64,000 nucleotides of DNA from positions 18,858,254 to 18,922,253 of the forward strand of contig NC_064555.1 of NCBI RefSeq assembly GCF_023856365.1, given 5' to 3'. Within the stretch, counting starts at the first letter, position 1, and each line of letters begins with the position of its first letter. The translations under genes were made by a program, and so were the position numbers. The stretch comes from Brienomyrus brachyistius (Eukaryota > Chordata > Actinopteri > Osteoglossiformes > Mormyridae). The notes below the pieces were generated by a model. The model saw only the letters and a program-made list of their open reading frames with translations, ran no database searches and was not told the origin of the DNA. Below are positions 1-12,947 of this stretch, in pieces.

Positions 1-551
1 AGGGGCAGAACGAGTGACGTTGTGAGGTTCGAGGGACAGAACGGGTGACGCTGTGAGGTTCAAGGGGCAGAACGGGCAACACTGTGAGGTTCGAGGGGCA
101 GAACGGGCGATGCTGTGAGGTTCGAGGTGCGGAATGGGCGACGCTGTGAGGTTCGAGGGACAGAACGGGTGACGCTGTGAGGTTTGAGGGGCAGAACGGG
201 CAACGCTGTGAGGTTCGAGGGGCAGAACGGGCAACACTGTGAGGTTCGAGGTGCGGAATGGGCGACGCTGTGAGGTTTGAGGGGCAGAACGGGTGACGCT
301 GTGAGGTTTGAGGGGCAGAACGGGCAACGCTGTGAGGTTCGAGGGGCAGAACGGGCGACGCTGTGAGGTTCGAGGGGCAGAACGGGCGACGCTGTGAGGT
401 TCGAGGGGCAGAACGGGCGACGCTGTGAGGTTCGAGGGGCAGAACGGGCGACGCTGTGAGGTTCGAGGGGCAGAACGGGCGACGCTGTGAGGTTCGAGGG
501 GCAGAACGGGCGACGCTGTGAGGTTCGAGGGGCAGAACGGGCGACGCTGTG
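1..551. repeat. 31-bp minisatellite, about 17 copies
   Basis: A tandem array runs from the window edge to about 551. The unit is 31 bp (CTGTGAGG..., containing AGAACGGG), repeated with a few substitutions. The copies at 330-550 are nearly identical, while those at 1-320 vary more. It continues off the left edge. The long minus-strand open frame across it is only the repeat read through and is not a gene. It probably lies upstream of, or in an intron of, the GT6 gene. Confidence 0.95.
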
Positions 552-563
552 TATGTGTGTGCA

Positions 564-1747
564 CGTTACCTTCTCCCAACTTCCCTGCAGTCCCATTCTG
601 TCACAAACCTGCAACACATTCAGTGTCGGTCAGTTGAAGCACGTCCAGACAAGGGCGTCTCTGTCTGTCTCAGTCTTGCAGGACTGCAGGTACATGCACT
701 GCATCTTAGAATTGCAAGGACACACTACTTCATTTGAATGTATTTTTTACTCATTTTATTTGAAAGAATAATTTTTAATTGACCAGTCATTTAGCCTAAT
801 AGAATCGACCTACTAGGTGTGTTGACAGATATCACTTGAATCCTGCCTAATGGTAATATAATGGTAGTATACTTATATATGTCTATATGTTATTGTACTA
901 TATAATTGTTCCATAGTTATATGAATTATTCACATAAGTGACAAAAGCCTTCAGCTACGAGGGAGAATCGAGCCCTTTGTCTCTCAAATATTATTCACAT
1001 TCATTGAATGTAGCTTTGAATGGCACATCTGCCAGTCGTGTGTCATTCTGCATGGCGCCCTTATGTCTGCCCACCTTTCCTGACTTCTGCTCAGTGTCCG
1101 CTCTGCCCACTGAAGCTGATGCCAGTTTAAAGACCACGTACTCACCTACATGGCCTGTCCCGTCTATCAATTCATTTTGATTTATTACAGCACATTGTTA
1201 CGACTGTGGTTGTAATTACTTTACGGTAAGTTAAACATTAAATGAAAATACAGGGGAAAACTAAAATATATCATAAAAAATGCCACAGTGCTAGTCAGCT
1301 AATGAGGGTAATCCCATGCAATGTATATTAAACCCCAACCTATGAGCTGAAATTTCCAAAAACCGATATGAGCCATTTCAAATTGTTAGACATTAAACTG
1401 ACACCAACAGTTTTATTAAAGCTATGCATTATTGTCAAATATATGCTAATTCCTTACATTCAAATAACAGCAGAACCTCACAAAATCATACATTGAAATA
1501 ATAATAAAAATAAACATGAAACAAGTCACCTGCAAGAAACTTTATAACTTTCTCACAATGTTGAACTCTTAACACAGTGCAAATATATTTACATTTACTT
1601 ACATAACATATAGTACTAAATTATCTGTAACAATCAGTGGAGGTTTCTTCATGGCAACAGGTGAAGCAATGCTCAGCAAAAAAAGAAAAGAAAAATACTT
1701 TGCATTCATACTAGTAAAATATCTTTTTAATGCCAATGCATCATCAC
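564..1747. other. AT-rich non-coding stretch, nothing recognised
   Basis: This is AT-rich DNA with short spurious frames only. The missing 5' exons of the GT6 gene (cytoplasmic tail, membrane anchor, stem) would be expected here or beyond the left edge. GT6 stem exons are short and poorly conserved, and I could not pick any out. Confidence 0.5.
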
Positions 1748-2102
1748 CGGGGGCGGCATGGTGGTGCAGTGGTTAGCACTGTTGCCTCACACTTCTGGGA
1801 CCCGGGTTCGGGTCTCCGCCTGGGTCGCATGTGTGTGTGGAGTATGCATGTTCTCCCCATGTCGTCGTGGGGTTTCCTCCGGGTACTCTGGTTTCCCCCC
1901 ACAGTCCAAAGACATGCTGAGGCTAATTGGAGTTGCTAAATTGCCCGTAGGAGTGCATGTGTGAGTGACTGGTGTGTGAGTGTGCCCTGCGATGGGCTGG
2001 CCCCCCATCCTGGGTTGTTTCCTGCCTCATGCCTATTGCTTCCGGGCTAGGCTCCGGACTCCTTGCGACCCAGTAAGATAAGCAGTTTGGATGGATGGAT
2101 CT
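1748..2102 (+). mobile_element. tRNA-derived SINE, full-length copy
   Basis: The element starts at a GGGGGCGGCATGGTGGTGC head with A-box-like GTGGTTAGCACT, then a B-box-like GGGTTCGGGTC. A conserved body follows and it ends in GGATGGATGGAT. Flanking copies of ATCATCAC (about 1740-1747 and 2103-2110) look like a target-site duplication. Seven more full or partial copies of the same family lie in this window. Confidence 0.88.
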
Positions 2103-2299
2103 ATCATCACAACGACTGTTTCATGTAGAACCTGTGCTGGATTCTCAGTGGACTGTTGCCTTTTAATGTCAGTACAATCACAATTGTCTGAGTTGATAAT
2201 ATCAGCAAATTGGCATAACACATTATTAGATGGTAACTGTGAAAGAGTTTCGTAACAGAACTACACTGACTGATCTTCCTCATGTCTCGTGTTTCCTAG

Positions 2300-2434
2300 G
2301 CGCTCTGATGTAATGCCCATAACCCCCTGGCTGGCACCGATCATCTGGGAAGAAACCTTTAACCCTGAGCTGGTTGATGCCATATACAAGCCAATGAATC
2401 TCACCATCGCAACCACTGTGTTTGCTGTTGGAAA
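2300..2434 (+). CDS. GT6 glycosyltransferase (ABO/GGTA1-like), penultimate coding exon
   Basis: This exon encodes the start of the catalytic domain of a Golgi type II membrane glycosyltransferase of CAZy family GT6. Members transfer Gal or GalNAc in alpha-1,3 linkage from a UDP-sugar. The product contains TPWLAPIIWEETFNPE and TVFAVGK, the family signature region that begins the fold. It is bounded by a TAG acceptor ending at 2299 and a GTGAGC donor at 2435. The first base completes a codon from an upstream exon that I did not find. It joins in frame to the next exon through a split lysine codon (AA|G), as in mammalian ABO/GGTA1, where one short exon precedes the long last exon. The exact member (ABO, GGTA1, GBGT1, A3GALT2 or a fish-specific paralogue) cannot be settled by eye. 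Confidence 0.9.
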
Positions 2435-2524
2435 GTGAGCACAACTTTGGCGAGTGTAAAACCTATTCATATTAAGAGTTACTTTCAGAGCACTAATCTA
2501 AGCTTGTCTATCTCTCTCTGGAAG

Positions 2525-3215
2525 GTATATCAGGTTTCTGGGTGATTTCTTGGAATCGGCAGAGCAGCACTTTATGGTTGACTTCAAAGTGAACTATCAC
2601 ATTTTCACTGACCAGCCGCAGGAAGTTCCAGCGGTGACTCTGGCTGCTGGAAGAAAAATCTTTGTCCATCTGGTGCCGAAGTTAGACCGCTGGCAGGACA
2701 TCTCTGCTTCGAGGATGCAGATGATCCAGACCATCATCGAGCAGCAGGTTCACCGAGAGGCAGATTACATCTACTGCCAGGACGTCGATGCAAAATTCCA
2801 CTTTCGCTGGGGTGCAGAAACTCTGGATCGGCTGGTGGGCCAAATACACCCTTGGTACTATGATTTGAACCGTGATCAGTTCACTTACGAACGGCGTCCT
2901 GAGTCTACGGCCTACATTCCTGCAGGGGTAGGAGACTTCTATTATATTGGAGCCATGTTTGGGGGCACAGTTGAGGATGTTTATAGACTGGTTAAAAAGT
3001 GTCATGAAAATATAGAAATAGACAAAGCAAAGGGAATAGAGGCGGCCTGGCAGGAAGAGAGTCACCTAAACTGGTACCTGCTTCACAATAAACCCTCTAA
3101 GGTTCTGTCGCCAGAGTACATGTGGGATGACCAGAGGGGTAAAACAGAAGTTATGAAAGTCATTCGACTTTCACAAATCCTTAAGAACTATGCAGAAGTA
3201 AGAGAAAACGTGTAA
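2525..3215 (+). CDS. GT6 glycosyltransferase (ABO/GGTA1-like), last coding exon
   Basis: The long terminal exon carries most of the catalytic domain. It contains HFMVDFKVNYHIFTDQP, then RWQDIS, then the metal- and UDP-binding DXD motif as DVD at 2781-2789. Next come FTYERRPES.AYIP, GDFYYIGAMFGG (acceptor site region) and W.EESHLNWYLL, where the conserved acidic residue of the family lies near 3051-3056, then KPSKVLSPEYMWD. The frame is intact and ends with TAA at 3213-3215, so the gene looks functional at this end. In human ABO the residue after DVD is Met, with GGFFGG at the acceptor loop. Here they are Ala and GAMFGG, so donor and acceptor specificity should not be copied from ABO. The acceptor is AG at 2523-2524 after a pyrimidine tract. 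Confidence 0.95.
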
Positions 3216-3924
3216 CGCTCACGCTACTGAAGACACAGCATTGACTACATCCTATCATGGGCTACATCTTAACTGTGGGCACTCCTAGGGCATTACAGCA
3301 TTCCTAACATGTCTCCAGAAAGTTAGGCAATTGATGATAATTTGTGTAATAATTAGGCTTAGATAATTATTTGACTGTACATGTATTGACATTTTTGTAA
3401 TAATATATGATTTCTAAAGTTTAAAATCAGTGGTGAGCTAATATGGAAATTTTGACAAATACAAAACATTTTTGGTTGTTATCGTACAGATGACCGGCTA
3501 ACCTCTGAGCTGGAGGGGCAGCACACATCAGTGTAATGTTACGTTATTTTTTACTTTGTGTAAAACAAAAGACCGATCTGTGGGCCAGATTTAATAAGAA
3601 ATTAAAACATGTCACGGGCTGGGACCAGAATTGCCATGCAGCCTGTATTTAACGGGTCTTGTTTTGTAAAATAAAACGCTGCATTCCATTTTGGACCAAA
3701 ATGGCCAATGATCCAAGGCAGTGTAATTACAGTGTTGGTGCCAGAGCATTGAGTTAGCATATGATCCACAGCCCGCCACATTTTAGGATGAAATCCTTTA
3801 ATTAAAAATTTTTAATGAAGGGTCCTTGATGGGTGGCATGTCAGGAAGCATGGTGGCTCATTTGGAGGCCAATGGACCATAAACTTATTTTTTTACAGTT
3901 GGAGCAGAGCCAATGTATAATGTT
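3216..3924 (+). other. 3' UTR of the GT6 gene and flank
   Basis: AT-rich sequence follows the stop codon. A canonical AATAAA lies at 3670-3675, about 455 bp after the stop, and is a reasonable polyadenylation signal. Nothing else was recognised before the LINE remnant. Confidence 0.55.
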
Positions 3925-4245
3925 TCAGCTTAACACAGTGGACAGAGACCATGGTGTCCTTGTTGACTCAGATCTACATTTTGATGCTCATCTAACAACA
4001 AGCCTGGGCTACTGTAACGGCCTCCTTTCTGGTTGCCCATGTAGATCCTTGTAAACTTCAGCTTGTATACAGTGCAGCTGGCAGAGATCTTACAAACAAT
4101 AAAAGAAATGACCATATTAGCCCTGTTTTGTGCTTCCTTCACTGGCTTCCAGTTAAGTTTTGGATTGATTACAAGATGCTACAACTTACAAAAGTGCTGG
4201 ACTGTAGTTTTAAGCTCTTGCTAAGTGCTCAGCCCCAGCTAGGCC
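3925..4245 (+). mobile_element. CR1/L2-like LINE remnant (reverse transcriptase C-terminal end)
   Basis: Interrupted frames read like the end of a CR1/L2-type reverse transcriptase: GVLVDSDLHFDAHL, then GYCNGLLSGCP, then in a shifted frame a degraded form of the family's HITPVLASLHWLPV segment. Frameshifts and stops show it is dead. Confidence 0.7.
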
Positions 4246-4970
4246 TATAGTGTGTGTAATGTTGTATGATATACGTTACATCACACAACTTGTATTCAGG
4301 TTTGATATTTTTATATTGAATGTGTTGTTGCCATATGGCTTTCAGCCTCTGGAAGGTGTGGTTTATCGATTACTTGCTTTATTATGATTAATTGCTTTAT
4401 TACTTGTTTTATTGATTAATTGCTATATGAATTGCCTTATTGCATTGGACCTGGAAGTAGTGTATTTATACAGTCAGTATGGGGGCGTCTCGCTTTGGTT
4501 GCCTTGTACGGTTATGTTGTAAATGTGAGTTTTGACAGATTTTTTACTTAATTTATGGTGTGTTGTTTTACCTTTATAATTGGTGTTTTGTTTATGGTTT
4601 GTTGTTTTACTTTGGTTGTGGTTTATTTTCATTTTATATTCATGCACTTTAAATAAATAACACATTTTGCATTTTGTCACTGTTTGCGAGTGGTATGACA
4701 TCCAGCTTACGGTCCATGTTCAGTTTAGGTGAAACGGCCATCTATTTGTGGGGGGCATCTTTACAGTGTGGGATGTAGAACTGGGGCTGATCGGTGCCAT
4801 TTTCCTTTGGAAAAACTGAACGGTGCTGTCACTCTAGCTTCACGCCCCCTTGTGTAATTGGACTGCTGACGTTTCAGGGACACCTGCGTTTCCACCTGCC
4901 TCTCCCTCCTACTTATGCTGCTATAGCCATATTTGCTGGAGCTTACATATTGCATATTATGACGTCCTGC

Positions 4971-5232
4971 CTGCCCCCCCTCCTACCTGTGACGTCCTGC
5001 CTGCCCCCCCTCCTGCCTGTGACGTCCTGCCTGCCCCCCCTCCTACCTGTGACGTCCTGCCTGCCCCCCCTCCTACCTGTGACGTCCTGCCTGCCCCCCC
5101 TCCTACCTGTGACGTCCTGCCTGCCCCCCATCCTGCCTATGACATCCTGCCTGCCCCCATCCTGCCTGTGACGTCCTGCCTGCCCCCCTCCTGCCTGTGA
5201 CGTCCTGCCTGCCCCCCCTCCTGCCTGTGACA
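4971..5232. repeat. 30-bp C-rich minisatellite, about 9 copies
   Basis: The unit is GACGTCCTGC followed by CTGCCCCCCC and TCCTACCTGT. Because 30 is a multiple of three, several frames on both strands stay open as artificial repeat peptides. These are not genes. Confidence 0.95.
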
Positions 5233-5239
5233 TCCATTC

Positions 5240-5989
5240 TAAGCATAGAATGTACGTGTACAGATCTAAAGTCTCTGGTGATTGGCTGTCTAACATAGCA
5301 TAGCACACACGTCAGTGGAGAAACGTAAGCCCACAGACAAATTTTAACTGGCTCTTGTGTTTGTGTTGGCGTTTGTGTTTGTCCTGTGGTCTAAAAAATG
5401 CCTAAAATTGTGCCAAATGGTGCAAAGTTGACTTTTTCTGTTTTGAAAGATGATTGTGAATTGTTCGCAAAGCATTTTAATCATAAGATTACTGGTATTA
5501 GAGGTAAGATTGTATGTCCAGCTTCATGTATGTAAGTTCTACACCTGTGTATTATTATTGAAGTTCTGGAGAATCTCTGGAGACGTTAGTGGAGATTATG
5601 CAATGCTTAACAATGCTTAAGACCTTCCTCCAGCCCCCCATGGTATGAAGTGGAGAAGGGACTGTGCTATTGCCGCTTGTGTCCCTAGAATACGGAATAT
5701 TCTCCCTCTGGATATTAGCAGCATTAACCCCATGTTTGCCTTTCGCAACTATACTTCTGTTGCAGATAGTTGAGTGATTCTATAGGTACATTTGGTGTCC
5801 AAAGTCATAATTGTTGGCCTGGTCTGCTTTGCTCAGGTGGCTTTATTTATTTTTTTATTTTAGGAATTTGTTGCTCTCTTATATGGATCATAAGATGCCA
5901 CAGGCCATAACTTTTCTTTTGGTAACATTTCATTTATTTTATTTTTAAAATGCCTAAATAATCAATTTCATAATTCTGTTACATTTAAA
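5240..5989. other. Non-coding, nothing recognised
   Basis: AT-rich DNA with no convincing frame. It may include decayed LINE or other repeat sequence. Confidence 0.4.
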
Positions 5990-7600
<1,611 letters not shown>

Positions 7601-7904
7601 AAGCCGAAGCGTATGATGATGATGAGAACCCTTTATTGCTGTTGCAATACACCATGTCACTAGTCACAAGTCACAAGTATTCCGAAGTCATGGTCAGAAG
7701 ATGGGGAGCCAGGGGTCGGTAGGCCAGAAGATGAAGTCGAAGACGTGGAGGACTAACACAGGCAAGGACATGAGGGATGTCACAGGAGGACCAATTTACA
7801 ATTTGCTGTAATAGACTGCAATACTGCATGCACAGTTTTGTAGTGTATCTACTGATTTCCTGTATCATCGCAGACTTCTACAAATTAATGTTTTCAAATA
7901 TTCA

Positions 7905-7983
7905 GGTGCCTCGTGCCCATTCCGGGATAGGCTCCGGACCCCGCAACCCAGTAGGATAAGCGGTTTGGAAAATGGATGGATGG
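7905..7983 (+). mobile_element. SINE 3' end fragment
   Basis: Only the last 80 bp of the SINE family are present: GTGCCCATTCCGGGATAGG through AGGATAAGCGGTTTGG to the ATGGATGGATGG tail. A 5'-truncated copy is expected from LINE-type mobilisation. Confidence 0.85.
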
Positions 7984-8703
7984 AAATATTCAGGTAATAA
8001 CTATATGTGTGTTCTCTGTGACAAACTTTTGTCTCACCCAAGGTGTCATTTGACTTACACCCTGTCCTCACTGGGATGGGATCTACGCATCTTGTCATGT
8101 TGTGCGTCGTGTCGTGTGGCGCATCATGTCATGTGGTGTAGCATCACTTCAAATTAATCAAACAGCTTTTATGAAGATTCAGTTAATACAGTCCTTGTAT
8201 GTTCAAAACACTGCATATTTTTTTCTATGAAAAGAAAACAGCATTTTCATCAGAACTGTATTTATAAAAATATTCATAAAATAGTTCTAACTAGAATGAA
8301 TGGTAAAAGTAACCAATGGAAATGAAAAAGCTATGGAAACATTTGGTAATGGGAACAGAAAACAGGGAGTCGAAAGCCCCTGGAGATTGTTGCATTCCAG
8401 AATAATCTGCATGGCATGCTATAAAAAGGCTGTAAGGAAATGAAGAGCAAGGCCTGGGAAATCTTCCTGTCACTTTCAATCAACAATCACCTCCTAAATT
8501 CTGAAGAAACTGCGGACTCCAAATCACCAAAATGACATTTACTGAGGTTTATCAATATTTCCAAAGTATTTCTGCTTATACAGCTCATCAGCATGATTTA
8601 TTTTTATCGTATTTCATCACATATACATTACAACAACATTACATTTCGTTTGTTTCTGTGGTCACTGGGAAAGCTACACATTTCTCTTTCCCACAGAAAT
8701 ATG
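7984..8703. other. Non-coding, nothing recognised
   Basis: AT-rich flank with short spurious frames on both strands and no splice-bounded coding segment that I could support. Confidence 0.4.
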
Positions 8704-8822
8704 TTGGGGCTGGGCTGTGCTGGACTGTGCTGGGGGCCGGGCTGGGCCATACTAGATCATGCTGGGGGCCAGGCTGGGCCGTGCTGAACTGTGCTGGGGG
8801 CCGGGCGGGACCGTGTTGGTCA
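8704..8822. repeat. GC-rich short tandem array (GCTGGGCTGTGCTGG type)
   Basis: Imperfect repeats of GGGCTGTGCTG...GGGGGCCGGGCTGGGCC, three to four units of variable length. No coding role is apparent. Confidence 0.75.
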
Positions 8823-9700
8823 CTGGCTTCCCGAGGGTGCAGGTGCGAAGTGCTTTCTGTTTCATTTCAAGTGAAAGAGGAATCCAAGCTCAGTCTGACA
8901 AGTATTGCTGTGGGTTAGGGGGTAAGGGTGGATTTAGGGGCAGAGGTAACGCTGGACTGCTTTCTAAAGACTGGCTGAGAATGTGATATTTAAAAAAGAT
9001 ATGTGCATATTTAAAAGTAGCGCTTGTGTTGTGATTTCATTTTGTTTTTTAATTGACATTACTGTGTGTGTCACTATGACCCTGTTCTGAATAAGGTGTG
9101 TGAAAGATAGATGAACTAGGGCTGTAGTTAATTCTTTGTAATTCTTTTTATGAGTAATAATTGTGAGTAACAGATGAAGCTGTGCAAAATCAATACATAT
9201 TAATACATATTAATTACTACACCAACAAATATTCTGGCTTATGAGATAATAAAGATAATACAAAGTCAATACATAACAACAATAACACAATGTAACAAAA
9301 TCATACCTTGTTATATTAGGAGTAGTAAGCCTAGACAATTACAGTCAATAGATTCTTTCTTCCCTTGGTCCGCCATAGCGCGTGTCCTGTGCAGGGAGGC
9401 TGGGATCTTCTCCCGGAAATAACGGGTCACAGCTGGTAACGACCCTGGAAGGGGCGCCAACCCATCGCAGAACTGATACATTGACCTCATTATGTATATT
9501 CACATCTGAAGTCGCAAAATAAAAAAGGTATTGCACGGTAAACATGTAGAGATGTGGGTTATTATGTAAAAGAGTTCGACTCTGCTGCGGCAGTTACCTA
9601 AATTCAATGCATGCCAATTAATAAACGTCCGTGCTGTTTTCTTTTAGATTAGATATATGAAGGAAGAGAGCATTTCACTTCGAGATAAAACGAGGTACCA
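8823..9700. other. Non-coding flank upstream of rab42
   Basis: Mostly AT-rich. A short segment at 9350-9480 is GC-richer and looks like a piece of an old interspersed repeat. No exon was recognised. Confidence 0.4.
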
Positions 9701-9820
9701 TCACATGACTGCAGCACCCAGCCGGCCGCACACCCCGACACACACGGGCTGCATGTAAACAGAAGCAGTCCGACGCATTGTTACAAAGCATCTCCGTGCT
9801 TGTTGTGTTAGAGCCATGCT
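9701..9820 (+). promoter_or_regulatory. Probable rab42 5' UTR / promoter-proximal region
   Basis: The 120 bp before the rab42 start codon are GC-richer than the flank and contain CAGCCGGCCGCACACCC. I could not place a TATA box or a transcription start. Confidence 0.4.
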
Positions 9821-10035
9821 ATGGATGCTCTGTGGCAATACCAATTCAGAATCATCCTGCTCGGGGATTCTACGGTTGGGAAATCGTCTTTGCTAAAACG
9901 ATTTACAGACGGTGTGTACAGCGACGTGGCGGACCCCACGGTCGGTGTGGATTTCTATGCCCGTTCGCTAGATATTGAACCGGGTGTGAAGATCAAGCTT
10001 CAGCTCTGGGACACTGCTGGACAGGAGCGCTTCAG
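9821..10035 (+). CDS. rab42: Rab GTPase of the Rab39/Rab42 group, exon 1
   Basis: Exon 1 of a two-exon Rab GTPase of 213 residues. The start gives [11 protein letters not shown], which aligns with METIWIYQF of Rab39, so this ATG is chosen. It encodes the P-loop GDSTVGKS (residues 15-22), the switch I region with DPTVGVDF (Thr40) and the switch II start WDTAGQERF (63-71, catalytic Gln68). All nucleotide-binding residues are canonical, unlike human RAB42, where GQERF is GHERF. The exon ends inside an Arg codon (AG|A) at a GTAAGT donor. Rabs cycle between GTP and GDP and recruit effectors for vesicle traffic. The Rab39/42 group is linked to endolysosomal and phagosomal traffic. I prefer Rab42 over Rab39 because the downstream neighbours match the human RAB42 locus. 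Confidence 0.93.
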
Positions 10036-11332
10036 GTAAGTATCTTAGGGCGTGTTTAGGCCATTATATGTCTGTAGATGTGTATTACTAATAATTTGAG
10101 TATTAATAATGAATGTATAATACGTACAGTGCGGGTTATACAGGGGCGTGGTAAATTTCCAAAAAAACAAATGAAGGTATTTCAGATGAATTGTTATAAA
10201 AACACAGTACAGCGTCTTTCAAAATTCAGTTTATTATTAATCCCTAGTCTGCCATGAGTACTTAAAAAACCGTGACAGGTCACATACGCCGCTATGAATA
10301 CATCCTTCGAATGAACGCACCATTTTGCGTTACATAAACAGGTTTCGCCATTCATGAAAAATAAACGATAAATGGAAACTTCCAAATGAAAATTAATACG
10401 CATTTCCCTCAAATATTTCTACAAAATAACAATTACCTGCTACAATCAATGGTCACGATATACTTATGTGAAACCGGGGGGTCGTCGCAGGCATACAGGG
10501 ACATTATACGTGTTACTTTGTGTAACCCGTAGGAGAACGAAGACTCACCGTGGTATTTTGTGTTTTACGTTCGAAAATTGATATAAAGTTCCCTAAGAGT
10601 ATTCTTGTTTTAATATAACATTAAAATTCTATACTTCCGTATATAAATAAAATATAACACGGTATCGAACAATCCAACAACTGTTAATCAAAACGAAAAC
10701 TGATTTTTAAGCTTATACACTAACGTTTACACCGGCGCTGCTGCAATAGCTGTTTATGTCTTACACTCGATCGCAAACAGCTTAATTCTTTCTGTCTGTC
10801 TTAGTGTGGTTCACGGTGCATGTTATAGTAGAAATATGCCTACTACTGACCGCAAACCATATGTCACACTATTACGCATGCAACTCTGGAACCACCAAGA
10901 CTCCCTTCATTGCTCATTCTGTCGATGAAAGCTATTTTAGTGGATTGTGCAGTGCTAGTATTCATTCTGTCAGCAGGTGGCAGAATGGTTAAGGACCCTA
11001 ATGTGAAGGCACCATATACAGATCTCTAGGGCACTACTTTTCTGGTCAGTTGTCTGAATTAGCAGATATATACAGATATATACAGCAAATGCATGTTATT
11101 AAAGTGTAAAGAAATCACAGGGGCTCTGGGTACAAGAGTCCTTTAGGCAAAAGATATATTTTTTCAATTATGCTAACTGGCTCTGTCATGAAGAATTTTT
11201 AACAGTTGTGCAAGAGGCCTGGGACTTTAAATAAGAACATGTTTACCCAAGTACTACAACTGAAGCGATGTTTTTCTTTTCATTCATGTGCGGTAGGTTT
11301 TAGTAATGCCTGTGTTGTATTTTATGTCTCAG
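10036..11332 (+). other. rab42 intron 1
   Basis: A 1,297-bp intron with donor GTAAGT at 10036 and acceptor TCTCAG ending at 11332. It is AT-rich, with no exon or recognised repeat inside. The intron position (after QERFR) is the usual one for Rab39/42 genes. Confidence 0.85.
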
Positions 11333-11759
11333 ATCAATCACCACCTCATACTACCGCAACTCAGTAGGTGGCCTGCTGGTCTTCGACCTGACCAATCGGA
11401 AGACCTTTGACCATGTACGGGAGTGGCACCGCGAGGTCACTGAACATGTGCTGCCCTATCACATGGTCTATATTCTGATTGGCCACAAGAGCGACCTGGA
11501 GCATGATCGCAAGGTGTCCCGTGAGGAGGCAGAGCGGCTGGCGGCTGACCTCGGAATACGCTACGTGGAAACATCAGCTAAGCGCAACACCAACGTGGAA
11601 CGCGCTTTCCAGCTGCTCACACGTGACATCTACGAGCTGATGAAGATGGGCGAGATCGACACGCGTGATGGCTGGGAGGGTGTGAAGGCCGGCCTCAGCA
11701 ACAAGGTGCTTTATCCGGCTGAGGAGGAGGCTGAGAGGGAGCGGAGCTGCCGCTGCTGA
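11333..11759 (+). CDS. rab42: Rab GTPase of the Rab39/Rab42 group, exon 2
   Basis: This completes the GTPase. SITTSYYRNSVGGLLVFDLTNRKTF follows switch II. The guanine-specificity motif is HKSD (residues 123-126), with His where most Rabs have Asn, as in Rab39/42. The SAK box is ETSAK (151-155), followed by DGWEGVK in the hypervariable tail. The protein ends with CRC before TGA at 11757-11759, a CXC motif for double geranylgeranylation and membrane attachment. Exons 1 and 2 join in frame with no stop, so the gene is intact. Confidence 0.95.
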
Positions 11760-12600
11760 CTGCTCCCTCACCGTTGCTTTATGCAGAAAAGCACACAGGG
11801 CACATGCACACACAAGCATTCACACCAGTACTCAACTATCTGTCCTGCTGTGGAACTCATCTGCCCTTCTCTCCTGTACACCTCAAACGGGCTCATGTCT
11901 GATCTGTTATGTGACCTCATCATCCTGGGCCCCCTAGTTCATGTCTGATCGGTTATGTGACCTCATCATCCTGGGCCCCCGGTTCATGTCTGGTCGGTAA
12001 TGTGACCTCATCATCCTGGGCCCCCGGCTCATGTTTGACCTGTTATGTGACCTCATCATCATGGGCCTCCTGGCCCATGTGCATACAGGAGGGCCCTGCC
12101 AGCAAGGAAGCCTTATGCCTGGCTGAACTAAGCAACCCTCTCACATATCTCCGAAGCAGTAAAGCCCAGCTAAACGTTTGTTTGTCAACGATTGGAAGTG
12201 TGCATCGGCCCATCTGGATCTATGACATCATGCCTGTTTGCCCTACATAGGTACATTTTTACAGCTCCGGATCATTCTGTCCTCTTCCATTTGCAGGACT
12301 CACACTACTGGGGATGTCATTGTGGGTATTTCATAATTTGTATATGACAAAAAGAAGAAACACCTGTCTCCATGACAGCAAATATGTGATGGTGGAACCT
12401 AGAGTCCTGTACATCTGATGGTAATGTGATGAATGGATTATGCCAAATGGCAGTTCATGTAGGGTTTTTGTGCGCTTTTGTGGTAGAAAGCCATTACTGC
12501 TAGTTTGACCTACATAAAATAAAAGGACTAAATTGTTGGTTTCCATTTATGACCACAAACATACAGATGTAAAATTTTGTATAATAAAGAATGATTCAGT
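11760..12600 (+). other. rab42 3' UTR
   Basis: Sequence after the stop. Candidate AATAAA polyadenylation signals are seen near 12514-12520 and 12580. The proximal part holds a tandem repeat (separate entry). Confidence 0.5.
11890..12080. repeat. 45-47 bp tandem repeat in rab42 3' UTR, 4 copies
   Basis: The unit contains TCATGTCTGATC, GTTATGTGACCTCATCATC and TGGGCCCCC. Repeat starts at about 11893, 11940, 11985 and 12030 give spacings of 47, 45 and 45 bp. Confidence 0.9.
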
Positions 12601-12793
12601 GTTTTTAAATTACTGGTAAATCAATAAGTGTACTTAGTGACATTATCATCACTCAACTTGGCAGCAGAGTGAAAATGTTTATCATTTGAGTTATCAGTAT
12701 TATTATTGAGAACCACTTCTCTGGGAGACTTGGTGCTTGATCCATGGCAAAAGCTTTAATTTCAAATAAGAAATGGAACAGTGTCCTTTATTG

Positions 12794-12947
12794 GATTAAA
12801 TTGACTGTTCTTATTGACTGGCATAAGGGAGACTTAACTGCAGCACTGGCACTGCACTTATCACACCAGTGATTAAATCGACTGTTCTTATTGACTGGCG
12901 TAAAGGAGACCTAACTGCAGCACTGGCACTGCACCTGTGACACCACT
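12794..12947. repeat. 77-bp tandem duplication
   Basis: GATTAAATTGACTGTTC at 12794 recurs at 12871 as GATTAAATCGACTGTTC, followed by near-identical sequence (GACTGGC, TAACTGCAGCACTGGCACTG). Two copies with a few substitutions. Confidence 0.9.

Noticed and set aside
60..617. 185-codon minus-strand frame of repeated SVARSAPRTSQRRPF-type peptides
   Set aside because: It is the translation of a 31-bp minisatellite; no start, splice or family support.
4850..5308. Several overlapping proline/cysteine and GGRQDV-type repeat frames on both strands
   Set aside because: All fall on the 30-bp minisatellite, whose period keeps frames open.
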